From a filamentous cyanobacterium ESFC-1 (GTDB lineage: Bacteria > Cyanobacteriota > Cyanobacteriia > Cyanobacteriales > Spirulinaceae): a DNA stretch of 64,000 nucleotides. The notes beneath the pieces are model-generated. The model was not told the origin of the DNA and made no database searches. It saw nothing but the letters and a program-made list of their open reading frames with translations. Where the stretch lies: contig KB904821.1 of NCBI GenBank assembly GCA_000380225.1, positions 1,062,680-1,126,679 of the forward strand, written 5' to 3'. This document shows positions 1 through 8,647 of the stretch, one piece after another. Position 1 is the stretch's first letter. The number at the start of each line of letters is the position of its first letter. Position numbers and translations under genes: made by a program.

Positions 1-1
1 C

Positions 2-1033
2 CTGACAGCAGCCAAGCGAACCTACCCAAACCTTAAACTCCCTCAATCTCAAGTTCTGCAACAAACTCTAAAACAGTTAGAAGCAGCGTTTGTGAATATG
101 TGGGATAGAGGGTTTGGGTTTCCGCGTTTTAAGAAACAGATGCGGTCTTTCGTATTCCCACAAGTCAAACCGGATGCGGTGAAGGGGAATACGATTGACC
201 TCCCCAAAATTGGGAAAGTTGAGTTTCACAACTCCAGAAATATTCCCGATGGCTTTTTTGTCAAGCAAATACGGGTTATCAAGAAAGCCAGTGGCTACTA
301 TGTCTCGGTTTCAATCCAGTGTGACGTAGACGTTCCTGACGTTATACCTCACGGCTATGCCATTGGGGTTGACTTGGGGCTTAATAGTTTCATAGCCACC
401 AGCGAGAACCAATTCGTCAAAGGACACAAGTTTTTCAAGGAATCTGAAGGCCAGCTTAGATTGCTGCAACGGAGATTGAAAAACAAGACCAAGGGTTCGA
501 GACGCTGGTTGAGAGTCAAGCGCCAAATTGGGCTACTGCACGAAAAGATACACAATTGTCGTAAGGATTTCTTCTTCAAACTCGCTCATCAACTCTGTGA
601 TGGAGTGGGCATGATATTTGCTGAGGATTTGAATCTCAAGGCGTTAGGACGGTCAGCTTTAAGGAAAGCTTGCCTTGATGCGGCTTGGGGTTCATTTCTC
701 GACATCCTCCGTCACGTTTGCTGGAAAAGAGGGGTGTATTTTGCCAAGGTAGACGCGAATGGGACAAGTCAGATTTGTCCCCATTGCGGAACCAACTGCG
801 GCAAAAAGTCTCTGTCTCAACGAGTCCATTCATGCTCTAATTGCGGCTACACGACAGACAGGGATGTGGCGGCGGCTCAAGTGGTGAAAGAACGAGGATT
901 AAGTGCGGTCGGGCAGGTCGTACCAACGCTCGTCGAGGGTAAAGATAAGGGGCTGTGTCCGCCACCTGCGGGCGGACTTTATATGCCCCGTATCGGGGCT
1001 GGGGTCTATACTCCAGCTAGAGTCTCCCTATGA
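2..1033 (+). CDS. tnpB: TnpB (IS200/IS605-family RNA-guided nuclease), 5' end outside the window
   Basis: The reading frame is open from the first bases of the window, so this is the C-terminal part of a longer protein; GTG 92 is not the true start. TnpB is the RNA-guided DNA nuclease carried by IS200/IS605 elements and the ancestor of Cas12. Visible landmarks: the RuvC-I Asp in GVDLGLNSF, the RuvC-II Glu in IFAEDLNLKAL, a four-Cys zinc ribbon (CPHC and CSNC pairs), and the RuvC-III Asp in TDRDVAAA. All three catalytic acids look intact, so the nuclease may be active. Whether a tnpA lies upstream cannot be seen. The 3' end of the gene runs into a hairpin-rich right end that overlaps the crtD stop codon. 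Confidence 0.93.
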   Translation: MTAAKRTYPNLKLPQSQVLQQTLKQLEAAFVNMWDRGFGFPRFKKQMRSFVFPQVKPDAVKGNTIDLPKIGKVEFHNSRNIPDGFFVKQIRVIKKASGYYVSVSIQCDVDVPDVIPHGYAIGVDLGLNSFIATSENQFVKGHKFFKESEGQLRLLQRRLKNKTKGSRRWLRVKRQIGLLHEKIHNCRKDFFFKLAHQLCDGVGMIFAEDLNLKALGRSALRKACLDAAWGSFLDILRHVCWKRGVYFAKVDANGTSQICPHCGTNCGKKSLSQRVHSCSNCGYTTDRDVAAAQVVKERGLSAVGQVVPTLVEGKDKGLCPPPAGGLYMPRIGAGVYTPARVSL

Positions 1034-1073
1034 CGCGAGAATCCCCGCTCATGACAGGACGGGGAGTTGTCAA
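920..1073 (+). ncRNA. Candidate TnpB omega-RNA / right-end region
   Basis: In IS200/IS605 elements the guide RNA of TnpB is made from the 3' end of tnpB and the right end. Here several short hairpins follow one another: GTCCGCC/GGCGGAC near 957-977, GCCCCG/CGGGGC near 984-998, CTGG/CCAG near 999-1017, and TCCCCG/CGGGGA at 1042-1065, followed by GTTGTCAA. Right ends with such a CCCCG/CGGGG hairpin and GTTGTCAA are common for cyanobacterial elements of this type, by recollection. If the element ends at about 1073, the guide would start at about 1074, inside the crtD 3' end. The RNA is inferred, not shown; exact boundaries are uncertain. Confidence 0.45.
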
Positions 1074-2653
1074 GATGAGCGAGATGCCAGGATTTGACGC
1101 ACGATGGTAAAGGCGGAATAGCTGACTCCGGCTGTTCCTTCTCCGGGGTGGGTGGAGTCTCCTACAAGCCAGAGGTGTTGAATGGGGGTGCGGGTAGCAA
1201 AGCCAAAGGGGCCAAAAGTGGAGATGCGTTGACCAATACCGCCAACGTAGCCTTTTTCCCGACGGGTATAGTGGGCAAAGGTGCGGGGAGTGGCGGCTTC
1301 GGTGTGGATGAGGGTTTCGGGGGTGAGGTGGAAGTATTGACCCAAGCGGGCGATCGCGCCTGTGGTGTATTCTTGTTTTAGGCGATCGTAGTCTTCTTTG
1401 CTACTGTGCCACCAAGGGTCAGGATGAGTGAAAGAAGACGCAATTATCGTGGCTTTTCCATCTGGTGCGCGACCATCCCCCGGTTTACTCACGGATACGA
1501 ATAAAGAGTTATTCTCGCCAATTTCGCCGTCATAATCGTAGAGGAATTGCAGATGCGGCGGACAGTTTTCGGGAATAGCAGAACGGTCTACGCCGAGATA
1601 AACGACGAATGCGCCACTGGGTTCGGGTAATTTCTCGACTCGTTGTTGATAAGGTTTGAATCCGAGGGCAGAAAGGGGATTTTGAGTGAAATTATCCACT
1701 TTTTCGGGTAGGGTGGCGGGTTCATTCCCTGTTACCATTTTGGCTAAGTCGTGGACGGTGACATTGGCAACGATTTCTTCGGCGTATTCAGTCCAGACTT
1801 CATTGGTTTTTTGATTGCGAATTGTAATCCCCAGAGCGCGATCGCCCTTATGATGGATTTGTTCGACAGTATGGCGCATTAGCAATTTACCGCCATGTTT
1901 CTCTAAGGCTTCGACGAGGCGATCGCTCAATACCTGCATACTGCCTTGCAGATGATACAATCCTTGGGGCGCTTGAGATACCCCCAACGCCGTCGCTGCG
2001 TACAACAACGCCGTTTCATCGGCACTGACTTGAGAATACAGTTTCAACTGCATATCCAGAAACGTCCGCAGGCGTTTATCCTCGTGCAACCCCAACAACC
2101 GCAACACATCCCCCACCGTCATTAAGGTAAACGGAAACGTAATCGCGGTATCTAGTCGTAAGGCTTTGAGGAGTTGCGTCACATCCCAAAGATTACGCGG
2201 CGGTAAAACCGGGTCTCGTCCTTGGAAGCGCCAACTGGCTTGGAATAGAGCGTTCATCAACTGCCAAAAGGGTTCGCTACCGGGAAACTGGGCTTGACGC
2301 TCTTGTTGCCAAAGAGTGCGATCGCGCCATATACTAATAGGCTCAGACTCTCCTGGCAAATATACCGCACAAGCTGGGTCGCAAAACGTCGCTTCGGGCA
2401 ACTCTACCCCCAACTGCTCAAAAATCTGGGCGTGAATCCCTCCTGGCTCTAATCCTGCCACCTGAGTTGCCCCCACATCAAAGGTAAACCCACGACGGCG
2501 AAATGTGGACGCACAACCCCCCGGTACGAGGGCTTGGTCAAAAACGGTCACAGCATAGCCTTTTTGAGCCAGTAACGCCCCGGCAGTAAGTCCTCCAATC
2601 CCCGCCCCAATAACCAAGGCTCGGCGGCTTTCGTGGGTTGATGGGTTTGACAT
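1070..2653 (-). CDS. crtD: CrtD-like carotenoid C-3',4' desaturase (phytoene desaturase family)
   Basis: FAD-dependent carotenoid oxidoreductase of 527 residues. The N-terminus has the dinucleotide-binding motif VIGAGIGGLTAG, followed by PGGCASTFRRRGFTFDVGAT, and the C-terminus has the second FAD motif (LVGDSTHPGEGTAGVSYSA). The block around DVGATQVAGLEPGGIHAQIF matches what I recall of cyanobacterial CrtD (myxoxanthophyll pathway) better than CrtH/CrtISO or CrtP; a close paralogue cannot be excluded. The ATG at 2653 is preferred over an upstream TTG at 2674. The stop codon (1070-1072) lies within the right end of the TnpB element, so the natural last few residues were probably replaced on insertion. 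The FAD domain itself is complete. Confidence 0.75.
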   Translation of the reverse strand: MSNPSTHESRRALVIGAGIGGLTAGALLAQKGYAVTVFDQALVPGGCASTFRRRGFTFDVGATQVAGLEPGGIHAQIFEQLGVELPEATFCDPACAVYLPGESEPISIWRDRTLWQQERQAQFPGSEPFWQLMNALFQASWRFQGRDPVLPPRNLWDVTQLLKALRLDTAITFPFTLMTVGDVLRLLGLHEDKRLRTFLDMQLKLYSQVSADETALLYAATALGVSQAPQGLYHLQGSMQVLSDRLVEALEKHGGKLLMRHTVEQIHHKGDRALGITIRNQKTNEVWTEYAEEIVANVTVHDLAKMVTGNEPATLPEKVDNFTQNPLSALGFKPYQQRVEKLPEPSGAFVVYLGVDRSAIPENCPPHLQFLYDYDGEIGENNSLFVSVSKPGDGRAPDGKATIIASSFTHPDPWWHSSKEDYDRLKQEYTTGAIARLGQYFHLTPETLIHTEAATPRTFAHYTRREKGYVGGIGQRISTFGPFGFATRTPIQHLWLVGDSTHPGEGTAGVSYSAFTIVRQILASRSS

Positions 2654-2720
2654 GATGACAGTGATGTAACGCAATATTAATTTTATTGTAAACTTTTATT
2701 GCGCTCTTGGGCAGCTTTTT

Positions 2721-3090
2721 TCAGTTATCAGTAATCAGCTTCTAAGGGGCAGTAGGCAGTGGGCAGCTTTGCTGTAGGGGGAGTTGAACTCTACCCCAGA
2801 AAGGGAGTCAGAAACTTTGGTTTTTAGGGGTTAGTTTTAAAAAGGCTACAAGCTAGACTAGATAAGCTTTTCAGCCCAAAAAAGTACAATTAAGTTTCTG
2901 GAGAGTCATCAGTCATCAGTTTTTTAGGCAGTAGGCAGTGGGCAGCTTTGCTGTGGGCAATCGGTGTGTAGGGGCGGGGTTTCCCCGCCCAATAACCAAT
3001 AACCAACAACCAATAACCAACAACCAATAACCAATAACCAATAACCAATAACCAACAACAAAGGACAAACAACCAATGACCAATGACCAA
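2721..3090. repeat. Composite intergenic repeat: heptamer arrays, GC hairpin and conserved core
   Basis: This gap holds, from left to right, AGTTATC-type heptamers, GCAGTAGGCAGTGGGCAG units, a non-repetitive core (about 2790-2905), again CAGTCATCAG and GCAGTAGG units, the palindrome GGGGCGGGGTTTCCCCGCCC near 2974-2990, and a run of AACCAATA/AACCAACA heptamers ending in the start codon of the next gene. It is the reverse complement, in order and partly in core sequence, of the element at 35541-36030. The units resemble the short tandemly repeated repetitive (STRR) heptamers known from cyanobacteria. Confidence 0.85.
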
Positions 3091-4839
3091 AGACTAACCA
3101 CAGAAATCTTAGTCGTTGGTGGAGGGACAGGGGGAACCGCAGCCGCATTACAAGCCGCCCGCAAAGGGGCGCAAGTGATTGTGGTGAGCGAGTTTCCCTG
3201 GTTGGGGGGAATGCTCACCAGCGCGGGAGTAGCCGCCCCCGATGGCAACGAAATACTGCCTCTACAAACGGGAATTTGGGGGGCTTATGTGCGCGAATTG
3301 CAGCAACGCCAAAAAGAGGGATTAGACCAAAATTGGGTGAGTTTATTTGGTTACAATCCCCGCTTGGGGGCTGAGATTTTTGCCGATTGGGTGGCGGATT
3401 TGCCGAATTTGCAATGGCTTCAGCATCAAACGCCCCAAAGAATGATTAAGCAGGAAAACCGCGTTGTTGGCGTTGAGTTTGAGGATTATGAGATTTTTGC
3501 CCAAATTATCATCGATGGCACAGAATTGGGCGATTTATTGGCGTTAGGAGGAATTTCTCATCGCTGGGGGTGGGAACTCCAAAACGAGTACAACGAACCC
3601 AGCGCCCCGACGGAATTTAACGAACTGACCGAGCGTTATCCGGTACAATCGCCCACTTGGGTTTTTCTACTGCAAGATTACGGCGAAAATAATACCGCGC
3701 CGCCAATTTCTGCCCCGAAGCTTGATGTATTGCCAGATTTTGAGGGCGCATGGCAAGGCTACGGGTTGGAAAAGTTCCTCAATTACGGGCGTTTGCCGGG
3801 GGGCTTGTTTATGATTAACTGGCCCCAGTGTGGCAATGATTATGGCCGAGACTTGAACCGCTTAATTGGGACAGAAAGCGAGCGAGAAGCCTATCATCAA
3901 GAGGCGTTTGATTATAGTCTCAGTTTCGCTTATTATCTCCAAAAACAGGGGGGCGATCGCTACGGAATCGCCCAGGATGTCTTTCCTAACCCGCAAAACT
4001 CCGGCTTTGCCCTCCACCCCTATTACCGCGAAAGTCGCCGCTTGCAGGGGCTTCAAACCATAACAGAACTCGATTTACTGCCCCAAACGGGGGGTTGTGT
4101 TGCGTCTCTCCCGATGAATGAAAAAGGGGAAATTAGTAGCATTGCTATAGGGAATTATGCCAATGACCATCATTATCCCGGCGTGAAGTTCCCCTTACAA
4201 CCCAAATCTATGCGTTGGGGCGGTAGATGGACGGGAACCCCCTTTTCTATTCCCTACGAATGCCTTGTTCCTGAAACCATCGACGGCTTTTTGGTGTGCG
4301 AGAAAAATATCTCTGTGTCCCATATTGCCAACGGTTCAACCCGCTTACAACCCACGGTACTTAATATCGGCCAAGCTGCGGGAATGGCGGCGGCGTTATG
4401 CGTTGAGTTGGGCTGTCAACCGAGGGATTTAGCCCCGCGTCAAGTGCAAGAAGGCTTGTTACAAGATACTATTGCACCTGCTGCCGTGATTCCGTTACTT
4501 AACTTACCGCCCAATCATCCCCAATGGTTGCATTGGCAGCAATATTATTTAGATAATCCGGCAAATTATCCCCTGGATGGCAGTTGTCCCCTAGATTCGG
4601 ATTTTAGCGAAGAACGGGAAATTGGGACTTTTCACACGGGAATATTGCGGAAACTGGCAAATGGGGGCTATTCGCTACAACTTTATTATTCGGCTGCGGC
4701 TAAGAAAAGTTGGGCGTTAATTACGACTTCTCCGACGGTGAAAAGGAAGCTGGAAAGTTGCCGAGATGGGCAGATGATTTCGGTTTGGGGTTGTTGCAAC
4801 CATGCGGGGGGTTGGTTGGTGGTGTATAAGGTTTGCTGA
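3076..4839 (+). CDS. FAD-dependent oxidoreductase (PF12831-like)
   Basis: A 587-residue protein beginning with a classic FAD-binding beta-alpha-beta fold (EILVVGGGTGGTAAALQAA) and an acidic-edge strand (VIVVSEFPWLGGMLTSAG). This start is typical of the FAD_oxidored family, whose substrates are mostly unknown. The middle carries PGGLFMINWPQCGNDYGRDL and the second FAD contact NGSTRLQPTVLNIGQAAGMA. There is no signal peptide, so it is probably cytoplasmic. The ATG lies in the last heptamer units of the upstream repeat (AATGACCAATGACC); the first residues MTND are repeat-encoded. The C-terminal 100 residues look like a separate small domain. No operon partner is evident. Confidence 0.8.
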   Translation: MTNDQRLTTEILVVGGGTGGTAAALQAARKGAQVIVVSEFPWLGGMLTSAGVAAPDGNEILPLQTGIWGAYVRELQQRQKEGLDQNWVSLFGYNPRLGAEIFADWVADLPNLQWLQHQTPQRMIKQENRVVGVEFEDYEIFAQIIIDGTELGDLLALGGISHRWGWELQNEYNEPSAPTEFNELTERYPVQSPTWVFLLQDYGENNTAPPISAPKLDVLPDFEGAWQGYGLEKFLNYGRLPGGLFMINWPQCGNDYGRDLNRLIGTESEREAYHQEAFDYSLSFAYYLQKQGGDRYGIAQDVFPNPQNSGFALHPYYRESRRLQGLQTITELDLLPQTGGCVASLPMNEKGEISSIAIGNYANDHHYPGVKFPLQPKSMRWGGRWTGTPFSIPYECLVPETIDGFLVCEKNISVSHIANGSTRLQPTVLNIGQAAGMAAALCVELGCQPRDLAPRQVQEGLLQDTIAPAAVIPLLNLPPNHPQWLHWQQYYLDNPANYPLDGSCPLDSDFSEEREIGTFHTGILRKLANGGYSLQLYYSAAAKKSWALITTSPTVKRKLESCRDGQMISVWGCCNHAGGWLVVYKVC

Positions 4840-4862
4840 TTCTCCAAAATCCGGTTTGAGAT

Positions 4863-5450
4863 TTACTTTGTATTAATTTCTTGGTTCTCTCTTTCTTTAT
4901 TCGAAACAATTGCTCCTATAGTTGAAATTATTGATAAAATAATGAAATTTACCCAAAAATACTTCCAATCCTCTTGAGGTTTTACCCACTCTAGTAAATT
5001 AATATCCTCTAGTATTTTATTAATATGATTATCAGATTGATTCACTAGAAATTCAAGTCCAAACTGTCCAATTGTTGCAAGGGTTAAGAGTAAAAAAAAA
5101 TAAACAAAAGTTTCTAGTGCTTTTGGCGTTTGCTTCACAACTATATCCTCTAATGGTGGATACACTCGTTCAATCAAGAGATCAATAATTCCAATAATAG
5201 TAGAACCTATCGCAATAGGTACAGCACAAAGACAGCCTATTCCTGCTGCTATAGATATTGTCTGAATAAGATTAAAAAAATCTAATCCATCACTCAAAGA
5301 AATAATAATACCTACTAAGAAACCAATAACTGCGCCCCCCGTACCTGCTTTCAACAAATTATTTCGCAATTCAAGAATAGATTCGCCAATGAAAAAAGCG
5401 ATTCTTCCCAGAAGTTTTTCTAGCCTGGTTTTTTTTCTGGTTGCTGTCAT
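4863..5450 (-). CDS. Conserved hypothetical membrane protein
   Basis: A 195-residue protein that I do not recognise. It has a basic N-terminus and about four hydrophobic segments (near residues 36-55, 63-92, 112-132 and 163-183), suggesting a multi-pass inner-membrane protein. A Gly-rich segment (AGTGGAVIGFLVG) resembles helix-packing motifs. The region is more AT-rich than its neighbours, with AAT/ATA codons common. It converges on the FAD oxidoreductase, whose stop lies only about 20 bases away. No function can be assigned. Confidence 0.6.
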   Translation of the reverse strand: MTATRKKTRLEKLLGRIAFFIGESILELRNNLLKAGTGGAVIGFLVGIIISLSDGLDFFNLIQTISIAAGIGCLCAVPIAIGSTIIGIIDLLIERVYPPLEDIVVKQTPKALETFVYFFLLLTLATIGQFGLEFLVNQSDNHINKILEDINLLEWVKPQEDWKYFWVNFIILSIISTIGAIVSNKERENQEINTK

Positions 5451-5545
5451 CTCACAATAAAACTTAACTCATTAGTTCCTGATTATAGTCTCAAGCACCT
5501 CACTTAGCCCATTAAATTTATGTAAAATTGTCATAGTTTATTGTC

Positions 5546-7075
5546 TTAAGCTTCAATCAACAAACTCCCCATCATCCCTAAATCTTCGTGATCGAGAATG
5601 TGGCAGTGATACACAGTTTTGCCGGTATAATCGCGAAAGGGCATCCGAATCCTAACGGTTTCTCCGGTTTTGACTAATACGGTATCTTTCCAGGCGCGAT
5701 CGCGTTCTGGTGTATTATTACGACTAATCACTTGAAAAGCATTGCCATGAACGTGAAACGGATGATCCATCATCCCAGTATTGACAATTTCCCAATCCTC
5801 TACTGTATTTAATCGTACTTGGGTATCGACGCGATCGCCCTCAAACGGCTTACCATTAATCAGAAAAACCATTCCCATACCGGGACTCATACCGTGATTA
5901 AGCTGAAACTGTCGCACTTGATTCGGTTCGGGCAACTCCGGTACATCCGCAAGTTGCGTCGGTAGAGAAACAGATTCAGTCGCGACGGCATCTTGATAAC
6001 GAACAGTTGCTAACGTCGTGGGGGCTTCATCACTAGGATTTCCGCCCATTCTGCCACCGCCCATCATACCACCGCCCATTCTACCGCCACCCATTCTACC
6101 ACCGCCCATCATCCCCATGCGACCGCGATTATAAGGTAAATTGACTAAACGATAATCTTTCGCTTCAGCCGTACCTTGTACTAAAACCTCCACTCGTTCC
6201 CCCGGAGTCAGCAACACCTCAGACTGGGGAATTGGCTTGGCAACAGCCCCACCATCGGTAGCAATAACGTTAAAAGGATGACCCTCCAAACTGAGGCGAT
6301 AAAAGCGAGACGGCGACGCATTCACAATTCGCCAGCGTACCCAACCATTTTGAGGAATCGTCAGTTGGGGCTGAGTCTGACCGTTGATAGTAATAATATC
6401 CCCTTCTCTCCCCGTCATTAACGCAAGTTGCGCCTCATCCAAAAGATTGCCCGACTCATCCAAAGCAAAATCTTGTAAAACCAAAAACTCCTCTTGCGCC
6501 GCCTGAATTTCAGGGATTTCGTCTAATTCACCGCGAATCACAAACAAACCCGCCAAACCGCCAAAAAGTTGTTTTGCCACCAAACCATGCCGATGGGGAT
6601 GATACCAGAATGTCCCGGCTTGATGATTTGTCGGAATGTCAAACTCGTAGGTAAAAGTTTCTCCTGACTCAATATTGAGAAAAATATTATCAGCATTGCC
6701 CGTGAAAGGAATGTGCAAGCCGTGGAAATGTAGGTTTGTGGGTTCGTCAAGATTATTAGTAAACCGAATCCGCACTTTATCCCCCGGTTGGGCTTCTAAG
6801 CGAGGGGCAGGAATTTGGCCGTTATAGGTTAGCAGTTGGGCGGTTTGACTTCCCAAGGAAACCGAACTGAGGCGGGCTTCTAAATCCAATTCGAGTAAGC
6901 CGTTGCTGCTGGTGTAAACAGACTGCGAAGGCGAATTAGAATTATTAGAATTAGAAGAAGATGATACCGCGTTTTCTTGGCTGCGGCTAGTATCACACTG
7001 AGACAGAAGGACGGCGGCGGCACTTCCTCCACTCAGGATTAAAAATTGGCGGCGGTTGAGTTTTGTTAGAACCAT
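5546..7075 (-). CDS. Multicopper oxidase, Tat-exported, with Met-rich insert (CueO/CopA-like)
   Basis: A 509-residue three-cupredoxin protein. The N-terminus has a twin-arginine signal (NRRQFLILSGGSAAAVLLSQC); the Cys after LLSQ could be a lipobox. All four copper-ligand motifs are present: HFHGLHIP, WYHPHRHG, HPFHVHGNAF and HCHILDHEDLGMM, the last including the type-1 Cys and axial Met. Between residues about 320 and 350 there is a low-complexity insert built of RMGGG/MMGGG units, reminiscent of the Met-rich segment that binds Cu(I) in CueO. Such enzymes oxidise Cu(I) or phenols outside the cytoplasm. The gene follows a DUF411 gene on the same strand, 75 bases downstream, which supports a role in copper handling. 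Confidence 0.88.
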   Translation of the reverse strand: MVLTKLNRRQFLILSGGSAAAVLLSQCDTSRSQENAVSSSSNSNNSNSPSQSVYTSSNGLLELDLEARLSSVSLGSQTAQLLTYNGQIPAPRLEAQPGDKVRIRFTNNLDEPTNLHFHGLHIPFTGNADNIFLNIESGETFTYEFDIPTNHQAGTFWYHPHRHGLVAKQLFGGLAGLFVIRGELDEIPEIQAAQEEFLVLQDFALDESGNLLDEAQLALMTGREGDIITINGQTQPQLTIPQNGWVRWRIVNASPSRFYRLSLEGHPFNVIATDGGAVAKPIPQSEVLLTPGERVEVLVQGTAEAKDYRLVNLPYNRGRMGMMGGGRMGGGRMGGGMMGGGRMGGNPSDEAPTTLATVRYQDAVATESVSLPTQLADVPELPEPNQVRQFQLNHGMSPGMGMVFLINGKPFEGDRVDTQVRLNTVEDWEIVNTGMMDHPFHVHGNAFQVISRNNTPERDRAWKDTVLVKTGETVRIRMPFRDYTGKTVYHCHILDHEDLGMMGSLLIEA

Positions 7076-7115
7076 AAATTTTGACTGTGGAATAGAGGCG
7101 GATACTCATTTTTAC

Positions 7116-7138
7116 GTCCCTTGGTAGAACCAAGGAAC
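7116..7138. repeat. CCTTGGT/ACCAAGG hairpin repeat
   Basis: Inverted repeat CCTTGGT-AGA-ACCAAGG framed by CGTC and AACGAG. The same hairpin recurs near 18046, 46016, 48075 and 49739. It lies between the DUF411 and multicopper oxidase genes and could affect the shared transcript. Confidence 0.75.
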
Positions 7139-7150
7139 GAGTTTAATCAA

Positions 7151-7723
7151 TTAATAGCCTTGATGTTCTTGAAATACCTGGGTTTCGCCTGCTTCATCAA
7201 AAGCCAATACTGCGAAATCCTGTTTGCGGTCTCCGGCTTCCATCCCAGGGCTACCGAGGGGCATTCCCGGAACGGCAATCCCGGCGATATCGGGCTTTTC
7301 GTTGAGGAGGGCGATTACGTCACTAGCGGGAATATGACCTTCGAGGACGTAACCATCGACAACGGCGGTGTGACAAGAAGCGAGGTCTGAGGGTAAACCT
7401 TGTTCGGCTTTAATCGTTTCCATGTCGTCCGTTTGAATGTCTTTGACCTGGAAACCGTGTCTTTCGAGGTGTTTTACCCATTCCCCACAACACCCACAAC
7501 TGGGACTGCGATAAACGGTGACTTCGGAAGTTCCGGTGTAGGATTGAATGTTTCTGTCCCATACACTAACGGGAATGGCAGTGGGGGCAGTATTTTCCGG
7601 GGTTGTGACGTTAGTATTCGCGACATTTCTTTGGGGGGTTGAGGTTGCATAAATGCCGCCTGCAATACCCAAAGTAACAATGGCAACACCAACAATCGAC
7701 CATTTTTTCCAAGTTGATTTCAT
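7151..7723 (-). CDS. DUF411 metal-binding protein
   Basis: A 190-residue exported or membrane-anchored protein: a basic N-terminus and one hydrophobic segment (WSIVGVAIVTLGIAGGIYA, residues 8-26), then a DUF411 domain (about residues 65-180). The domain shows the metal-thiol motif SPSCGCCGEWVKHL and conserved LASCHTAVVDGYVLEGHIP and GMPLGSPGME. DUF411 proteins are repeatedly found beside copper resistance genes. Here the gene precedes a multicopper oxidase on the same strand, so the two probably form a copper-responsive operon. A metal-chaperone function is inferred. Confidence 0.87.
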   Translation of the reverse strand: MKSTWKKWSIVGVAIVTLGIAGGIYATSTPQRNVANTNVTTPENTAPTAIPVSVWDRNIQSYTGTSEVTVYRSPSCGCCGEWVKHLERHGFQVKDIQTDDMETIKAEQGLPSDLASCHTAVVDGYVLEGHIPASDVIALLNEKPDIAGIAVPGMPLGSPGMEAGDRKQDFAVLAFDEAGETQVFQEHQGY

Positions 7724-7814
7724 GGGTTAAGTTCTGTTGAGGAATGAGTAGACTAGGATTTCTAGTTTATACTCTCCAGTTAAGGGGAGATTCAAGTCGG
7801 AGTTTTGTATCGTC

Positions 7815-8062
7815 CTACTGTTGTGACACAGCTAAAACAGGGCATTAGCGTAGTGGCTCGACACAGCTTAATTTGTGCGATAGTCACCATCGTTAAAATG
7901 CTTGTATTTTGGTGCGTTACGCTACGCTAACGACACCCTACCTATAGCCTCATTTTAGGTGTGTCACAACAGTAGGGTGGGTTAGGCGGCTAAAACCTAA
8001 GCTGTGACCGCAATCTACCAATCCGCCGTAACCCACCGTTTAAAGTGTGTCGCGGTACTACA
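7815..8062. repeat. MITE-like modular repeat (modules B and A)
   Basis: Two palindromic modules. The left one contains GTGCGTTACGCTACGCTAACG and is the reverse complement of a module at 9706-9830. The right one has terminal GGTGGGTTAGGCGGC...GCCGTAACCCACC arms and matches three copies near 9628-9998 and one at 20947-21052. Modules are joined by CTACTGT(T/C)GTGACAC. No transposase is encoded, so these are non-autonomous repeats. The rest of the gap up to 8100 shows nothing else. Confidence 0.85.
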
Positions 8063-8109
8063 CCTCTTTTGGGAGATGACGATTTGACGGGAGTAGTCGC
8101 ACCCAATAA

Positions 8110-8235
8110 CGTAAACTTGGACGGGGAAACCCCGCCCCTACAAGGTTCTTGACGATGGGACAAAACCTGAACGGGTCACTAATGACCAATGACGAAGGAC
8201 AAAGGACAAAGAACAAAGAACAAAGAACTAAAACA
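8110..8235. repeat. GC palindrome plus GACAAAG heptamer repeat
   Basis: Begins with CTTGGACGGGGAAACCCCGC, a perfect short palindrome, then TTGACGATGGGACAAAACCT, and ends in AATGACC/AAGGACA/AAGAACA heptamers. A second copy of the same arrangement is at 61485-61575. It reaches the 3' end of the small gene at 8228. Confidence 0.75.
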
Positions 8236-8434
8236 CCTCATCCTCGATGCCAAGCCACCATTCGCCTAATTCGAGTAAATCCTGTTGAATCTCCTGCATT
8301 TGTGCCATATATTCTTCGGGAGACAACTGGGAGCGACGTTCTTTGAGTTTTTGTAGGCGAAGTTGAATCAATAACCACGGCTTACTGATGCCGTCTGTTG
8401 CTTCAATATAAGCGGCTAGTTGTTGACTATCCAT
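8228..8434 (-). CDS. Small hypothetical protein (68 aa)
   Basis: The ATG is preceded by a good ribosome-binding site (CAGGAGCGCA) on the minus strand, which argues for a real gene. The product is acidic, helical and without membrane segments: a Gln/Lys/Glu-rich central helix (about residues 22-52) and the C-terminal sequence LGEWWLGIEDEVF. I do not recognise the family. It stands alone between repeats and the divergent sodN gene. Function unknown. Confidence 0.6.
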   Translation of the reverse strand: MDSQQLAAYIEATDGISKPWLLIQLRLQKLKERRSQLSPEEYMAQMQEIQQDLLELGEWWLGIEDEVF

Positions 8435-8647
8435 TGCGCTCCTGGGGAATTTTCTTTTGCAGCATTGATCAAAATATATTAAGCTGTATGGGGGGAGGGG
8501 GGATAAAAAGCAGGCTATATAAGGGTTATTGGACTTTTTCTAAATGCTGATAACCTTTTTAAATGCCGGATTTCCCTGTAACCCAACCATTAAACTAAAA
8601 CAGTTTTAACGGGTAACACAGCAAACTCTTAACGATTAATACCACTT

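Noticed and set aside
1094-1381. Glycine-rich plus-strand reading frame
   Set aside because: It lies entirely inside crtD on the opposite strand; its composition is that of an antisense shadow.
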